NCBI RefSeq assembly: GCF_014652455.1
Contig: NZ_BMYV01000001.1
Coordinates: 1,240,001 to 1,304,000 of the forward strand
Source: Litorimonas cladophorae
GTDB taxonomy: Bacteria; Pseudomonadota; Alphaproteobacteria; Caulobacterales; Maricaulaceae
DNA length: 64,000 nt
Reading direction: 5' to 3'
Shown here: positions 16,744-24,422 of the stretch, piece after piece
Position numbering within the stretch: the first letter of the stretch is position 1
Layout: each line of letters opens with the position of its first letter
Made by a program: the position numbers and the translations under genes
Notes under the pieces: generated by a model
Database searches by the model: none
Told to the model about the DNA's origin: nothing
The model's input: the letters and a program-made list of their open reading frames with translations, nothing else

Positions 16744-18279
16744 CTAAAGACCCAAAGCTTTAGGAACTGCTTTCCGCAATTCGAACTTCAAGACCTTGCC
16801 TGTGCCACCGCGCGGGAGTTCGGGGATGAGGTGCAAATGAGATGGCAATTTGAATTTCGCCAAACGCCCTTCCAAATGGGACATCACATCCTCCAGACAT
16901 AGGGTCTCGCCCTCTTTCACAACGGCGCAAACACAACCCGTTTCGCCCCAACGTTCATCCTTCAGACCAATCACGGCAACTTCAACGATTTGCTCTAGCT
17001 CATAAAGCAGACCTTCGATTTCTGCCGGGTAAACATTCTCACCGCCTGAAATATACATGTCCTTCACGCGGTCTTCGATGGAGACGTAGTCATGTTCGTC
17101 CATGATCCCAATATCGCCTGAGTGGAACCAGCCGTCGGTAAAACTTTCGGCATTGGCTTGGGGGTTGCGCCAATAACCGGGCGTGACCGCGAGGCCTTTA
17201 AACCAGATTTCGCCCGGCGTGCCGCGCGGAACTTCGTTTCCTTCTTCGTCAACAATCTTGATGCGCGAGTGCATAAGCGGGCGCCCCGCCCAACCAATAC
17301 GATCTGGAATATCGGATTTCAGCAACATCGTTCCCGCTGCTGCGGTCTCCGTCATGCCATAACCCTCTTGGATCGTGATACCTTTCGCCAGCCACCAATT
17401 TATTAGCGGCTCAGGAACCGTTTCAGCACCGCAAAGTGCCAAATTAATGCGAGAAAAATCGGCAGTTTCAATCAGGGCGCTTGCCCGCATCGCGTTATAG
17501 GCGGCAGGGACACAGAACATCACCGACACGCCAAGGTCGGGATTGGAGATCGCTTTGATCGTCGCATCGGCGTCAAACATACGCATGATGACACAGGTAC
17601 CGCCAATCCAAATTGAAGGTAGGGCCGTGACATTAAGACCGCCAATATGAAACAGCGGCATGTTATTGAGGGAGACATCGTCAGGACCCGTTGCCCCCAG
17701 ACGCATTGCCGATGACGCCGTAAATTCCAACATCGCATGGGTAATGATTACGCCCTTGGGCGAGCCTGTTGTGCCTGAAGAATACATCAACAAACACTGG
17801 TCCTCGAGGCTTTGCGGATGAAAGTCATAGATCGGCGTCGCAGCCGCCAGCGCCGTTTCATAATCGCTCTCGCCGCCCACACCGTCGGTCATCATCCAAG
17901 TGTAAACATCTGTCAGACCCTTCGTCGGCTCAGCCAGCGGCGCAAAAGGCGCGTCGACCAAAACCATCGACGCTTCTGAGTCGTTGAGAATGTAAGCCAA
18001 TTCTGGCGGAGTCAGGCGGAAGTTCAGGGCCAAACAAACAGCCCCAATGCGCCAGCACCCAAATACAAGCTCCATGACGTCAGTCGTGTTCAGGCAGAGA
18101 AACGCGACACGATCACCGGGTTTAATACCTTTCTCCTTCAACATGCCCGCGCAACGGGCCACGCGATCATTCATCTGCGCGTATGAGAAATCCCGACCAC
18201 TGGCGAGGTCAAACATTGCCCGTTTGTTCGGCGTGGTGGCCGCGTGAAAATCAATCCAATCATATGCTGGTAAAGCCAT
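16744..18279 (-). CDS. Acyl-CoA synthetase (class I adenylate-forming ligase)
   Basis: A 511-residue AMP-binding ligase. The phosphate loop is YSSGTTGSPKG (about 161-171), followed by GYGMTETAA, the hinge segment DRVKDMYISGGENVYPAE and the catalytic-lysine region RGGTGKVLKFELRK at the end. It activates a carboxylic acid to its CoA thioester via an acyl-AMP. The start is ATG at 18279, matching MALPAYDW. A longer in-frame extension is the antisense of the divergent aldolase gene and is rejected. Confidence 0.92.
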   Translation of the reverse strand: MALPAYDWIDFHAATTPNKRAMFDLASGRDFSYAQMNDRVARCAGMLKEKGIKPGDRVAFLCLNTTDVMELVFGCWRIGAVCLALNFRLTPPELAYILNDSEASMVLVDAPFAPLAEPTKGLTDVYTWMMTDGVGGESDYETALAAATPIYDFHPQSLEDQCLLMYSSGTTGSPKGVIITHAMLEFTASSAMRLGATGPDDVSLNNMPLFHIGGLNVTALPSIWIGGTCVIMRMFDADATIKAISNPDLGVSVMFCVPAAYNAMRASALIETADFSRINLALCGAETVPEPLINWWLAKGITIQEGYGMTETAAAGTMLLKSDIPDRIGWAGRPLMHSRIKIVDEEGNEVPRGTPGEIWFKGLAVTPGYWRNPQANAESFTDGWFHSGDIGIMDEHDYVSIEDRVKDMYISGGENVYPAEIEGLLYELEQIVEVAVIGLKDERWGETGCVCAVVKEGETLCLEDVMSHLEGRLAKFKLPSHLHLIPELPRGGTGKVLKFELRKAVPKALGL

Positions 18280-18305
18280 GCGTCGTTTTCCCCGATGTTT
18301 CATTT

Positions 18306-18317
18306 GTTTATATAAAC
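18306..18317. promoter_or_regulatory. Perfect palindrome between acyl-CoA synthetase and aldolase genes
   Basis: GTTTATATAAAC is a perfect 12-bp palindrome midway in the 91-bp divergent gap. It could be an operator or simply overlap AT-rich -10 elements for both genes. Confidence 0.35.
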
Positions 18318-18370
18318 TGACTGTGACAAATCCTCGGTGTGTTTCAAGCGCAAAACAAGGAGCGGTCTGC

Positions 18371-19117
18371 ATGACCTTCAAACAAAAATTGTTATCGAGT
18401 GAAATGCTGATCGGAACCTTTGTGAAAACGCCGTCTCCGACAATTTGCGAAGTGTTGGCGCGCACAACTTTGGACTTTGTCTGTATCGACGCCGAACATA
18501 ACCCGTTTGACCGTCGTGATATTTCCGATTGCGTACTGGCGTGCCGCGCAGCGGGTCTACCGAACCTGGTTCGAATTCCCGTTGCAAAGGCCGAACATAT
18601 TGCAACTGCGCTGGACGTCGGTGCGGGCGGCATTATCGCGCCGCATTTAATGGGCGTCTCGGACGCCGAACTTATCGCGCATAAATCCAAATATGGCGAG
18701 GGCCGTGGATTCTGCGGCGGCACACGCGCGGCAGGTGTTCGTTCGCTTGAGGAACATGTGCGCCTAGCCAAAGATGATAACGTCGTGATTGGCCAGATCG
18801 AAGATGTCGAAGCGCTTGAAAATCTCGACGCCATTTTGGACGTCGACGGAATTGATTGTTATTTCATTGGGCGTTCGGACCTCACATTATCGATGGGCCA
18901 TACTGACCGGGATCACCCTGATGTCATTGCCGCAGTGGAAGACATCACGCGTCGCGCCGTCGCAAAAGGCCGCAAGGTCGGAACCTTCACAACCAATCTA
19001 GATGAGCTCCCGAAATGGCGCGATATGGGTATGAACATGTTTATCCTTGGCAGTGAGCAAGGCTTTATGATCAACGGTACGAATGCGTTTCTGGCGGACG
19101 TCCGTTCGCGATTATAG
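18371..19117 (+). CDS. HpcH/HpaI-family aldolase
   Basis: A 248-residue class II aldolase of the HpcH/HpaI/RhmA family. Metal and substrate residues lie in DFVCIDAEHNPFD (about 37-49) and QIEDVEALENLD (about 142-153). It cleaves or forms 2-keto-3-deoxy or 4-hydroxy-2-oxo acids with pyruvate. The ATG at 18371 has AAGGAG about 10 nt upstream; an upstream start at 18278 is rejected. Its last 47 bp overlap the convergent esterase gene. Confidence 0.88.
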   Translation: MTFKQKLLSSEMLIGTFVKTPSPTICEVLARTTLDFVCIDAEHNPFDRRDISDCVLACRAAGLPNLVRIPVAKAEHIATALDVGAGGIIAPHLMGVSDAELIAHKSKYGEGRGFCGGTRAAGVRSLEEHVRLAKDDNVVIGQIEDVEALENLDAILDVDGIDCYFIGRSDLTLSMGHTDRDHPDVIAAVEDITRRAVAKGRKVGTFTTNLDELPKWRDMGMNMFILGSEQGFMINGTNAFLADVRSRL

Positions 19118-19949
19118 CTGCAAGTTCGACCAGGGTGCTGTCGCGGTCGGGGGTTGGGTAGAACATCCAATAATGCCCAAATTCGCCGTAAGTCGCAAGT
19201 TTGGCGAGCTTCCCCACCGCGTCCATTTGCGCCGCGAATTTACTAATTTGTGCAAATAATAAATCCTTCTCGCCCGTGAAAATCATAACCTCAGGCAAAT
19301 CTTCGGGTTTCGCGAAGATGGGACTGATGAGAGGCGATTTGGGATCATGCGATCCCGCGTAGCGTTTGCCAGCCACTTTCAAAATCGCAGCGTCCAGCAG
19401 AATTTCGGCATTGGGAGTATCGTCGGGTAGATCCGTCGGGAACACATCCACCCACGGCGAGAGCAGTAAAAGCGGAGTCTCTACGGCCCGCTTTTGACTA
19501 ATCGCCAGCGCGAGGTTTCCGCCCGCAGAATCTCCGCCTAGCATCACTTTCTCCGCGCCATATTTCGCAAGGATGGTGTCGTAATGTGCAACGCCCCAAT
19601 CGATAACGTCGTCGGCTGTCGCCTCTGGCGGCAAAGGATAATCCGGCAGGATAATCGTAACGCCCGCCATATCGGCAAGTTTGGTGAACATCGCAAAATG
19701 TAGCCCAATCAAACCGACGACATATCCGCCGCCATGCTGGTGGACGTAAACACGTCCCCTGTCATGTCCAACGGGGGCGCAGGTGAACACCGCCCGGCCT
19801 TGGAACTGTGTTTCACTCCATCGCGACCGAAGACCCGAAGGCACATTCTCGGAGGGAATATTTCCGCGCTTCAGCCCCTTTTCGATCGTGCGCCCTGCCC
19901 CTGAGATTTTCAGAAGACATTCAAACAGTCGATATCGCAAAGTCGTCAT
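19071..19949 (-). CDS. HSL-family alpha/beta hydrolase (esterase)
   Basis: A 292-residue esterase of the hormone-sensitive lipase family. The oxyanion motif HGGGY is at 72-76 and the nucleophile elbow is GGDS141AGG. A catalytic Asp (GEKDLLF) and a C-terminal His (FGHYW) follow. The ATG at 19949 overlaps the stop of the monooxygenase (ATGA), so they are co-translated. That suggests the esterase hydrolyses the ester or lactone made by the monooxygenase. Its tail overlaps the aldolase gene by 47 bp. Confidence 0.9.
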   Translation of the reverse strand: MTTLRYRLFECLLKISGAGRTIEKGLKRGNIPSENVPSGLRSRWSETQFQGRAVFTCAPVGHDRGRVYVHQHGGGYVVGLIGLHFAMFTKLADMAGVTIILPDYPLPPEATADDVIDWGVAHYDTILAKYGAEKVMLGGDSAGGNLALAISQKRAVETPLLLLSPWVDVFPTDLPDDTPNAEILLDAAILKVAGKRYAGSHDPKSPLISPIFAKPEDLPEVMIFTGEKDLLFAQISKFAAQMDAVGKLAKLATYGEFGHYWMFYPTPDRDSTLVELAAIIANGRPPETHSYR

Positions 19950-21388
19950 TGGCTTATCTCGTAATGTTCCCAAATCGGGGTCTTGAAGCGGCGCTTGAAT
20001 TCCAATGCGCTACCCGGCCAATTATTCGGTACTTTGTCGCCCACCTTATACCAACTCGCATCGACTTTTGACCATGCGAGATTTTTCAGACGGCGTTGCA
20101 TTTCTTCGCCAAATTCGGCTTCGGCTTCTGGCTTCACCGCAATTGTGGATGACGTACGCGCCATCAAGTCCATCACGTAATGCACTTGATTTTCGAGCTT
20201 ATAAATAATCGACGTATGTCCCGTATTGGTGTTCGGCCCGTAAAGTATGAACAGATTTGGGAACCCCGCCGTCATGGTGCCCATATAAGCTTGTGCACCA
20301 TCCGCCCAATGATCTTTCAATGACACACCCCGTTCACCTGTGACGTCAATCTCCTTCAAGAAGGGGTTAGTATAAAATCCCGTCGCGAAGACAATTAAAT
20401 CATGCGCCCGTTCGGTGCCGTCTTCCGCCTTCACGCCATCTTTGGTCAGGCACGCAATTGCTTCGGTGACGACCTCAACATTCTCCCGTGCAAAGGCTGG
20501 ATAAATCTTATCCGATAGCAAAATGCGCCGTGCGCCCATTGGGTAATCAGGCAGCATCTTCGCGCGCAAGTCTGGGTCTTTGATATGCTTCTTCAAGCCG
20601 GATTTGACCCAGATTTCACCAAAGCGTCGGGCAAGCGGTTTGCCTTGGATAATCCGCCAGACAAAATACTCGCCCTGCGCAAAGAGGCTAAAGCGATAGA
20701 GTTTACCCAATGCTGGGATGCGCTTACCGAGCCACTTCTCCAAGCGCGTATAGGCGCGATCTTTCTTTGGAATGATCCAATTTGGCGTGCGGTGATACAC
20801 GGTCAATTTATCCGCGACCTCCGCCAATTCAGGAATAAGCTGGATCGCGCTGGCAGCATTGCCAATAACTGCGATAGTCTTCCCCACATGATCAAAGCTG
20901 TGGTCCCATTGCGCGGAATGAAAACTCACGCCCTGATAGTCCGCCGCCCCCGCAATCTCTGGCGTCTTAGGGATGTGGAGCTGCCCAATCGCGGAGACCA
21001 AAAACTTGCTAGTGATAACTTCGCCGTCAGAAAAAACGGTCCGCCAACGGCCCGCTTGATAGGTCGCGGAAATGACGGTGCGCCCAAATTGAATGTGGTC
21101 ATAAAGACCGTAAGATTTCGCGATGCCTTTCTGATAGGCATGAATTTGTTTCTGCTTGGCCCACTTAAAATCCCACGCAGGATTTGGGGCAAAGGAGTAG
21201 GAATAGAGTGCGCTGGCAATATCGCATTCGGCGCCCGGATAGGTGTTCTCTCGCCAAGTTCCGCCGACCTCATCGGCCTTCTCGACAATTATAAATTCCG
21301 TCTTACCGGCTTCCTTCAGCTGCACGCCCATGCATATGCCGCCAAAGCCTGCGCCGATAATCAATGTCTCTGTATCGAATGTTCCCAT
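19946..21388 (-). CDS. Flavin-containing Baeyer-Villiger-type monooxygenase
   Basis: A 480-residue class B flavoprotein monooxygenase. The FAD motif GAGFGG is at 12-17, the NADPH motif VIGNAASA near 174-181, and between them lies Tyr151-x-Gly-x3-His157-x3-Trp161-Asp. That is close to the Baeyer-Villiger fingerprint FxGxxxHxxxW[PD], with Tyr in place of Phe. Such enzymes convert ketones to esters or lactones using O2 and NADPH. The ATG at 21388 is used; the GTG at 21412 is possible. It is coupled to a downstream esterase. Confidence 0.87.
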   Translation of the reverse strand: MGTFDTETLIIGAGFGGICMGVQLKEAGKTEFIIVEKADEVGGTWRENTYPGAECDIASALYSYSFAPNPAWDFKWAKQKQIHAYQKGIAKSYGLYDHIQFGRTVISATYQAGRWRTVFSDGEVITSKFLVSAIGQLHIPKTPEIAGAADYQGVSFHSAQWDHSFDHVGKTIAVIGNAASAIQLIPELAEVADKLTVYHRTPNWIIPKKDRAYTRLEKWLGKRIPALGKLYRFSLFAQGEYFVWRIIQGKPLARRFGEIWVKSGLKKHIKDPDLRAKMLPDYPMGARRILLSDKIYPAFARENVEVVTEAIACLTKDGVKAEDGTERAHDLIVFATGFYTNPFLKEIDVTGERGVSLKDHWADGAQAYMGTMTAGFPNLFILYGPNTNTGHTSIIYKLENQVHYVMDLMARTSSTIAVKPEAEAEFGEEMQRRLKNLAWSKVDASWYKVGDKVPNNWPGSALEFKRRFKTPIWEHYEISQ

Positions 21389-21446
21389 GACGCGACCATA
21401 GCGCCAGAACACGGCCCGACAAGAGGAACCGCCGCGTCAATTCTGA

Positions 21447-22052
21447 CTAGGCCGAATGCGGAATATCCGTAATCCCGATGTGGCGCGGATGCTCTGACAT
21501 TCGGGCGCACCATGCGGACACATGCGGGTATTCGGACAAATCGAAACCGCCCTCTTCTGCAACATGAGTATAAGCGTACAGGGCGATGTCTGCGACAGTT
21601 GGACCGCTGCCAACAAACCAAGGATGCGTCCGCAAATGCGCCTCCATAACCGACAGGGCGCTACGGCCACGTTCCATAAGCTTTGGCAACTCCGCTTCAC
21701 GTTCTGGGGCATAGGCGCGAATGAAGCGCGCCACGGCAATGGCGGGCTCATGGCGATATTGTTCCCAAAACATCCACTGCACGGCTTTGGCGCGATCAAA
21801 GGCATTAATCGGCAGATAAGGCGTGTCTTCGGCCAAGAACATCAGGATGGCATTGCTTTCGGCCAAAGTCCGCCCATCGCCCAATTCCAACAATGGAATT
21901 TGACCCGCAGGATTCATCGCCAGAAACTCCGGTGTCAGAGTTTCACCCGCATGAATATCAATCGGCATATGCGTATAGCCAATACCCAAATAGGACAGCA
22001 GCAAGCGCACCTTGTAAGAATTCCCCGACGGCAAATAATCATAAAGTTTCAT
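21447..22052 (-). CDS. Glutathione S-transferase
   Basis: A 201-residue GST. The thioredoxin-like N-terminal domain has YDYLPSGNSYKVRLLLSYLG and the glutathione-binding LAESNAILMFLA; an all-helical C-terminal domain follows. Its catalytic residue is probably Ser or Asn near position 9-11. It is 58 bp upstream of the monooxygenase on the same strand and could act in the same pathway or in detoxification. The ATG at 22052 is preferred over a TTG 15 bp upstream. Confidence 0.9.
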   Translation of the reverse strand: MKLYDYLPSGNSYKVRLLLSYLGIGYTHMPIDIHAGETLTPEFLAMNPAGQIPLLELGDGRTLAESNAILMFLAEDTPYLPINAFDRAKAVQWMFWEQYRHEPAIAVARFIRAYAPEREAELPKLMERGRSALSVMEAHLRTHPWFVGSGPTVADIALYAYTHVAEEGGFDLSEYPHVSAWCARMSEHPRHIGITDIPHSA

Positions 22053-22261
22053 CGCTATCGACTGCAATTAATTCCATCAAAATGCAAGATTTTTGGAACG
22101 ATGCTGGCTGCGAAACGCTTATCTTGCATACAGGCGCCGTGAGAGACGACCCTTACGCCGTCCGTCTGCTCTGGCCGCAATACTGCGGTTTGTGACGACG
22201 AAAATCTTAAATCTGCGTACCCTTATTTACTGAGGTGCAGCGCAAAATAAGGAGACTATAA

Positions 22262-22825
22262 ATGACATATTTAAAAACAGCGCTCATTTCTTCAGCCGTC
22301 GCCCTCGCGGCTAGTACCACGGCCTATGCTGACGGTCACAAAGACAAGTCGACAAACATGCAGATTATGACAAAGACAACTGTCACGACGCAGACCCAGG
22401 GCCTTACAATGACCAACGACACGGTGGGTGAAATTCTGCAGGCCGATGGTCAACCTGACACGCAATCGGATTATGAGTTGCTGACCCATGACGGCGATAT
22501 GCTGACGAAGGCCGAAGCAAAAACGTTGGATAGCGATCACGAAATTGCCAATAACGCCATTGTCGTCCCGTCAAGCACGGGCGCCGTCACGACAGTAAAC
22601 TGCCCGATTGGGACAACAGCGCAGCCAGACATGACGTGTCACGTCACAGGCAACTTTAGCTTGGAACGCACAGACAATCTGCTCGCACAAGAAAACGCTG
22701 ACGAAATGGAAGTCAAAGGCGCGGTCGCGTACACATCGCAGACTGACGACGAAGCTGTTTCGGCCACGAACGCGTATAAAGGCACGCTGCGCTCAGAAGA
22801 TTACATCGATATGACATCGAAATAA
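22262..22825 (+). CDS. Exported acidic protein with C-x11-C motif
   Basis: A 187-residue protein of unknown function with a signal peptide cleaved after AYA (about 23). The mature protein is acidic and Thr-rich. A single cysteine pair, Cys114 and Cys126, sits in CPIGTTAQPDMTC. The same pattern CPxGT-x2-Q-x3-TC recurs in the exported proteins at 26634 and 42961. AAGGAG lies 8 nt before the ATG, and a terminator follows the stop, so it is probably transcribed alone. Confidence 0.8.
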   Translation: MTYLKTALISSAVALAASTTAYADGHKDKSTNMQIMTKTTVTTQTQGLTMTNDTVGEILQADGQPDTQSDYELLTHDGDMLTKAEAKTLDSDHEIANNAIVVPSSTGAVTTVNCPIGTTAQPDMTCHVTGNFSLERTDNLLAQENADEMEVKGAVAYTSQTDDEAVSATNAYKGTLRSEDYIDMTSK

Positions 22826-22868
22826 TCTAGGCCAACGCAGTTAAGCGCTGCGAAATTACAATTTTGAA

Positions 22869-22908
22869 GACCCCGCACGACCATACCCGGTCGCGTGGGG
22901 TTTTTCTT
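22869..22908 (+). terminator. Intrinsic terminator
   Basis: GC-rich arms ACCCCGCACGACC (22870-22882) and GGTCGCGTGGGGT (22889-22901) pair with a small mismatch in the middle and are followed by TTTTTCTTT. It ends the gene at 22262. Confidence 0.75.
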
Positions 22909-22965
22909 TGACCTAAACTCTATGTCGTTTGCGTCTCGCTTATTTAAATAGATAAAAGGGGATGT

Positions 22966-23041
22966 TCGCGTGGGTATTCAAAGGGCCCGGCGGAACCGGA
23001 AAAGAGCTAATATGTTTTCGGCCCCAAAGGGACCCACGCGA
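22966..23041. ncRNA. Candidate structured RNA element A
   Basis: A perfect 10-bp outer stem, TCGCGTGGGT (22966-22975) with ACCCACGCGA (23032-23041), encloses 56 nt. Inside, CCGGAAAA (22996-23003) pairs with TTTTCGG (23015-23021) around an 11-nt loop, and GGG/CCC pairs can extend the helix. Strand and function are unknown. The annotation as RNA is inference from foldability only. Confidence 0.35.
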
Positions 23042-23165
23042 CGACGCCTTTTTCCAAGATCGGCCGAGCTACGCAGTCGAGGCGTAAACAGCTCACAATC
23101 CGCCACCCAACTCCACTGACATTACCCAGCGTCCTCCAATGACAAGCGTCGCTCCTTCCCGGTCC

Positions 23166-23253
23166 GTGCAATTCTGTTTTGCTGTTAGCAAGTGAGTATC
23201 GAAAAATGGGCTAGCTTCGCCCAATTTTCGATCCCCAATAAACAGAACTGCAC
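23166..23253. ncRNA. Candidate structured RNA element B (three-way junction fold)
   Basis: An outer stem of 14 bp with one mismatch (GTGCAATTCTGTTT at 23166-23179 with AAACAGAACTGCAC at 23240-23253) encloses two hairpins. One is TTGCT-GTT-AGCAA (23179-23191). The other is a 14-bp stem with one mismatch, ATCGAAAAATGGGC (23198-23211) with GCCCAATTTTCGAT (23219-23232). Together these make a possible three-way junction. No hammerhead core is present. Confidence 0.4.
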
Positions 23254-23342
23254 TTTGTCAATGTGCACATGACCGCCCGCTGAAAGAAGACCACCTTAAA
23301 ATGTCACAGAATCCGAAAGCGGGGAGACGATTGTTGAATTTT

Positions 23343-23370
23343 AACATAAGTCACTGAAAAGACTTATGTT
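23343..23370. repeat. Perfect 10-bp inverted repeat
   Basis: AACATAAGTC (23343-23352) and GACTTATGTT (23361-23370) are exact complements around an 8-nt loop. It lies 56 bp beyond the stop of the minus-strand YCII gene but lacks a U-tract. It may be an operator or an RNA hairpin. Confidence 0.5.
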
Positions 23371-23425
23371 CGTTCCGGCCGGAGGCGGGAAAGACGTTCG
23401 CGAGCCCCCAGCACCCCATCCTATA

Positions 23426-23929
23426 TTACTCAATTTTCGTTTTCTGGATAACTTTATGCAAGGCTTGCGTTTGCATAAGTGCGGCAGACCCGTAGTATTT
23501 TGTGAATTCTGGAACGAAAACCCCCGCCGCGACAGCAGGGTCAGATTGCACGAGCGCTTCAGCTTCCGCTATTGTTGGCACGTTGAAAATATACAGCCCG
23601 CGCTTATCACCACCTTCGATAAAAGGCCCCGAAAGGACAAGCTGTTGCGCCTCCGCAAGTGTTTTCATATTCGCGAAGTGTCCTTTGAATATCTCGGCTC
23701 GCTTGGCCGCATCTGTAATTTCAGCGTCCATCGGTCCCGTTTTCAAAACGACCAAGACATAAGATTTCATACCATATTCGTCAGCCCCAAGTTCGGCGGC
23801 GAGATCTGCATCAAATTCCGAGCCGGGAATGGAGCTCTCTTGCGCCTCAAGCGGCGCGGGCGTTTCCGTGCATCCCATGAACAACACGGCGACACAAAAC
23901 AAAGTCCCTGCAATCTTCAATTTCATCAT
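23426..23929 (-). CDS. YCII-like lipoprotein
   Basis: A 167-residue protein with a signal peptide and lipobox (LFMGC). The mature part resembles a YCII/EthD-like dimeric alpha-beta barrel: YVLVVLKTGP, then HFANMKTLAEAQQLVLSGPF, then LYIFNVPTIAEAEALVQSDPAV. The family binds small molecules and has few known reactions. The ATG at 23929 or 23926 is likely; a GTG lies at 23938. The next gene upstream, on the same strand, is a small membrane protein. Confidence 0.8.
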   Translation of the reverse strand: MMKLKIAGTLFCVAVLFMGCTETPAPLEAQESSIPGSEFDADLAAELGADEYGMKSYVLVVLKTGPMDAEITDAAKRAEIFKGHFANMKTLAEAQQLVLSGPFIEGGDKRGLYIFNVPTIAEAEALVQSDPAVAAGVFVPEFTKYYGSAALMQTQALHKVIQKTKIE

Positions 23930-23985
23930 CCCACTCACCGTTTTTCTGTCTCGTTCTAAAACTTATTATTTCGCCAAAATTTACG

Positions 23986-24333
23986 TCAAATGTCCGACAC
24001 GGGTTCTGTCGGCGTGAGGGCCAGCCACGCTGACAGTCCCGCCGGGAAAAGCGAAACGATGCCAAAACCAATGTTACCCCCGACCAAGATCATGACCGCA
24101 GAGGCCACGAACCCTGCCGCCATAATCATGAGGCCTATTTTTCGGGTTCGCGCAAGGAGAGCCAAAGCCGCGCCCAGAATTTGAACGATGCCGAACGGGA
24201 TGAGCAAACCAAGCGACATGTTTACCGCCTCGAAAAAGGCGATCTCTTGGGGCGTTTGCATGATTTTCGCGACACCCGCCGCGAGGCTCATCAGGATAAG
24301 AAGGCTTAGGAGTATGAGTTTTATGATCCGCAT
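23986..24333 (-). CDS. Small DoxX-like membrane protein
   Basis: A 115-residue protein with four hydrophobic helices and the look of a DoxX/DoxD-type membrane protein (AAGVAKIMQTPQEIAFF in the first loop). It has no soluble domain. It is 56 bp upstream of the YCII lipoprotein on the same strand. Function is unknown. Confidence 0.75.
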   Translation of the reverse strand: MRIIKLILLSLLILMSLAAGVAKIMQTPQEIAFFEAVNMSLGLLIPFGIVQILGAALALLARTRKIGLMIMAAGFVASAVMILVGGNIGFGIVSLFPAGLSAWLALTPTEPVSDI

Positions 24334-24422
24334 GGCGCTGTTCTCCAGCCCAACCCAGTGGGCCTGCCCCTAACGTGCAGGCAAATCGATGGGCGTCAAG
24401 CATTAAAGCGGACGGACTGGCC

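Larger units (their letters stand above)
22909..23425. other. Non-coding region with three strong inverted repeats
   Basis: About 520 bp without a convincing gene. It holds three independent structures, listed separately at 22966-23041, 23166-23253 and 23343-23370. Their spacing and different sequences suggest structured RNA or regulatory DNA rather than one mobile element. No tRNA, SRP, RNase P or 6S hallmark is recognised. Confidence 0.55.

Noticed and set aside
18280-18834. N-terminal extension of the acyl-CoA synthetase frame
   Set aside because: It is antisense to the divergent aldolase gene and lacks family sequence; the family start is at 18279.
20585-21472. Long plus-strand frame over the monooxygenase gene
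   Set aside because: Antisense shadow of the flavoprotein; no family features.
23166-23253. Hammerhead-type ribozyme or integron attC site
   Set aside because: No CUGAUGA core and no attC core-site pattern; only the stems are well supported.
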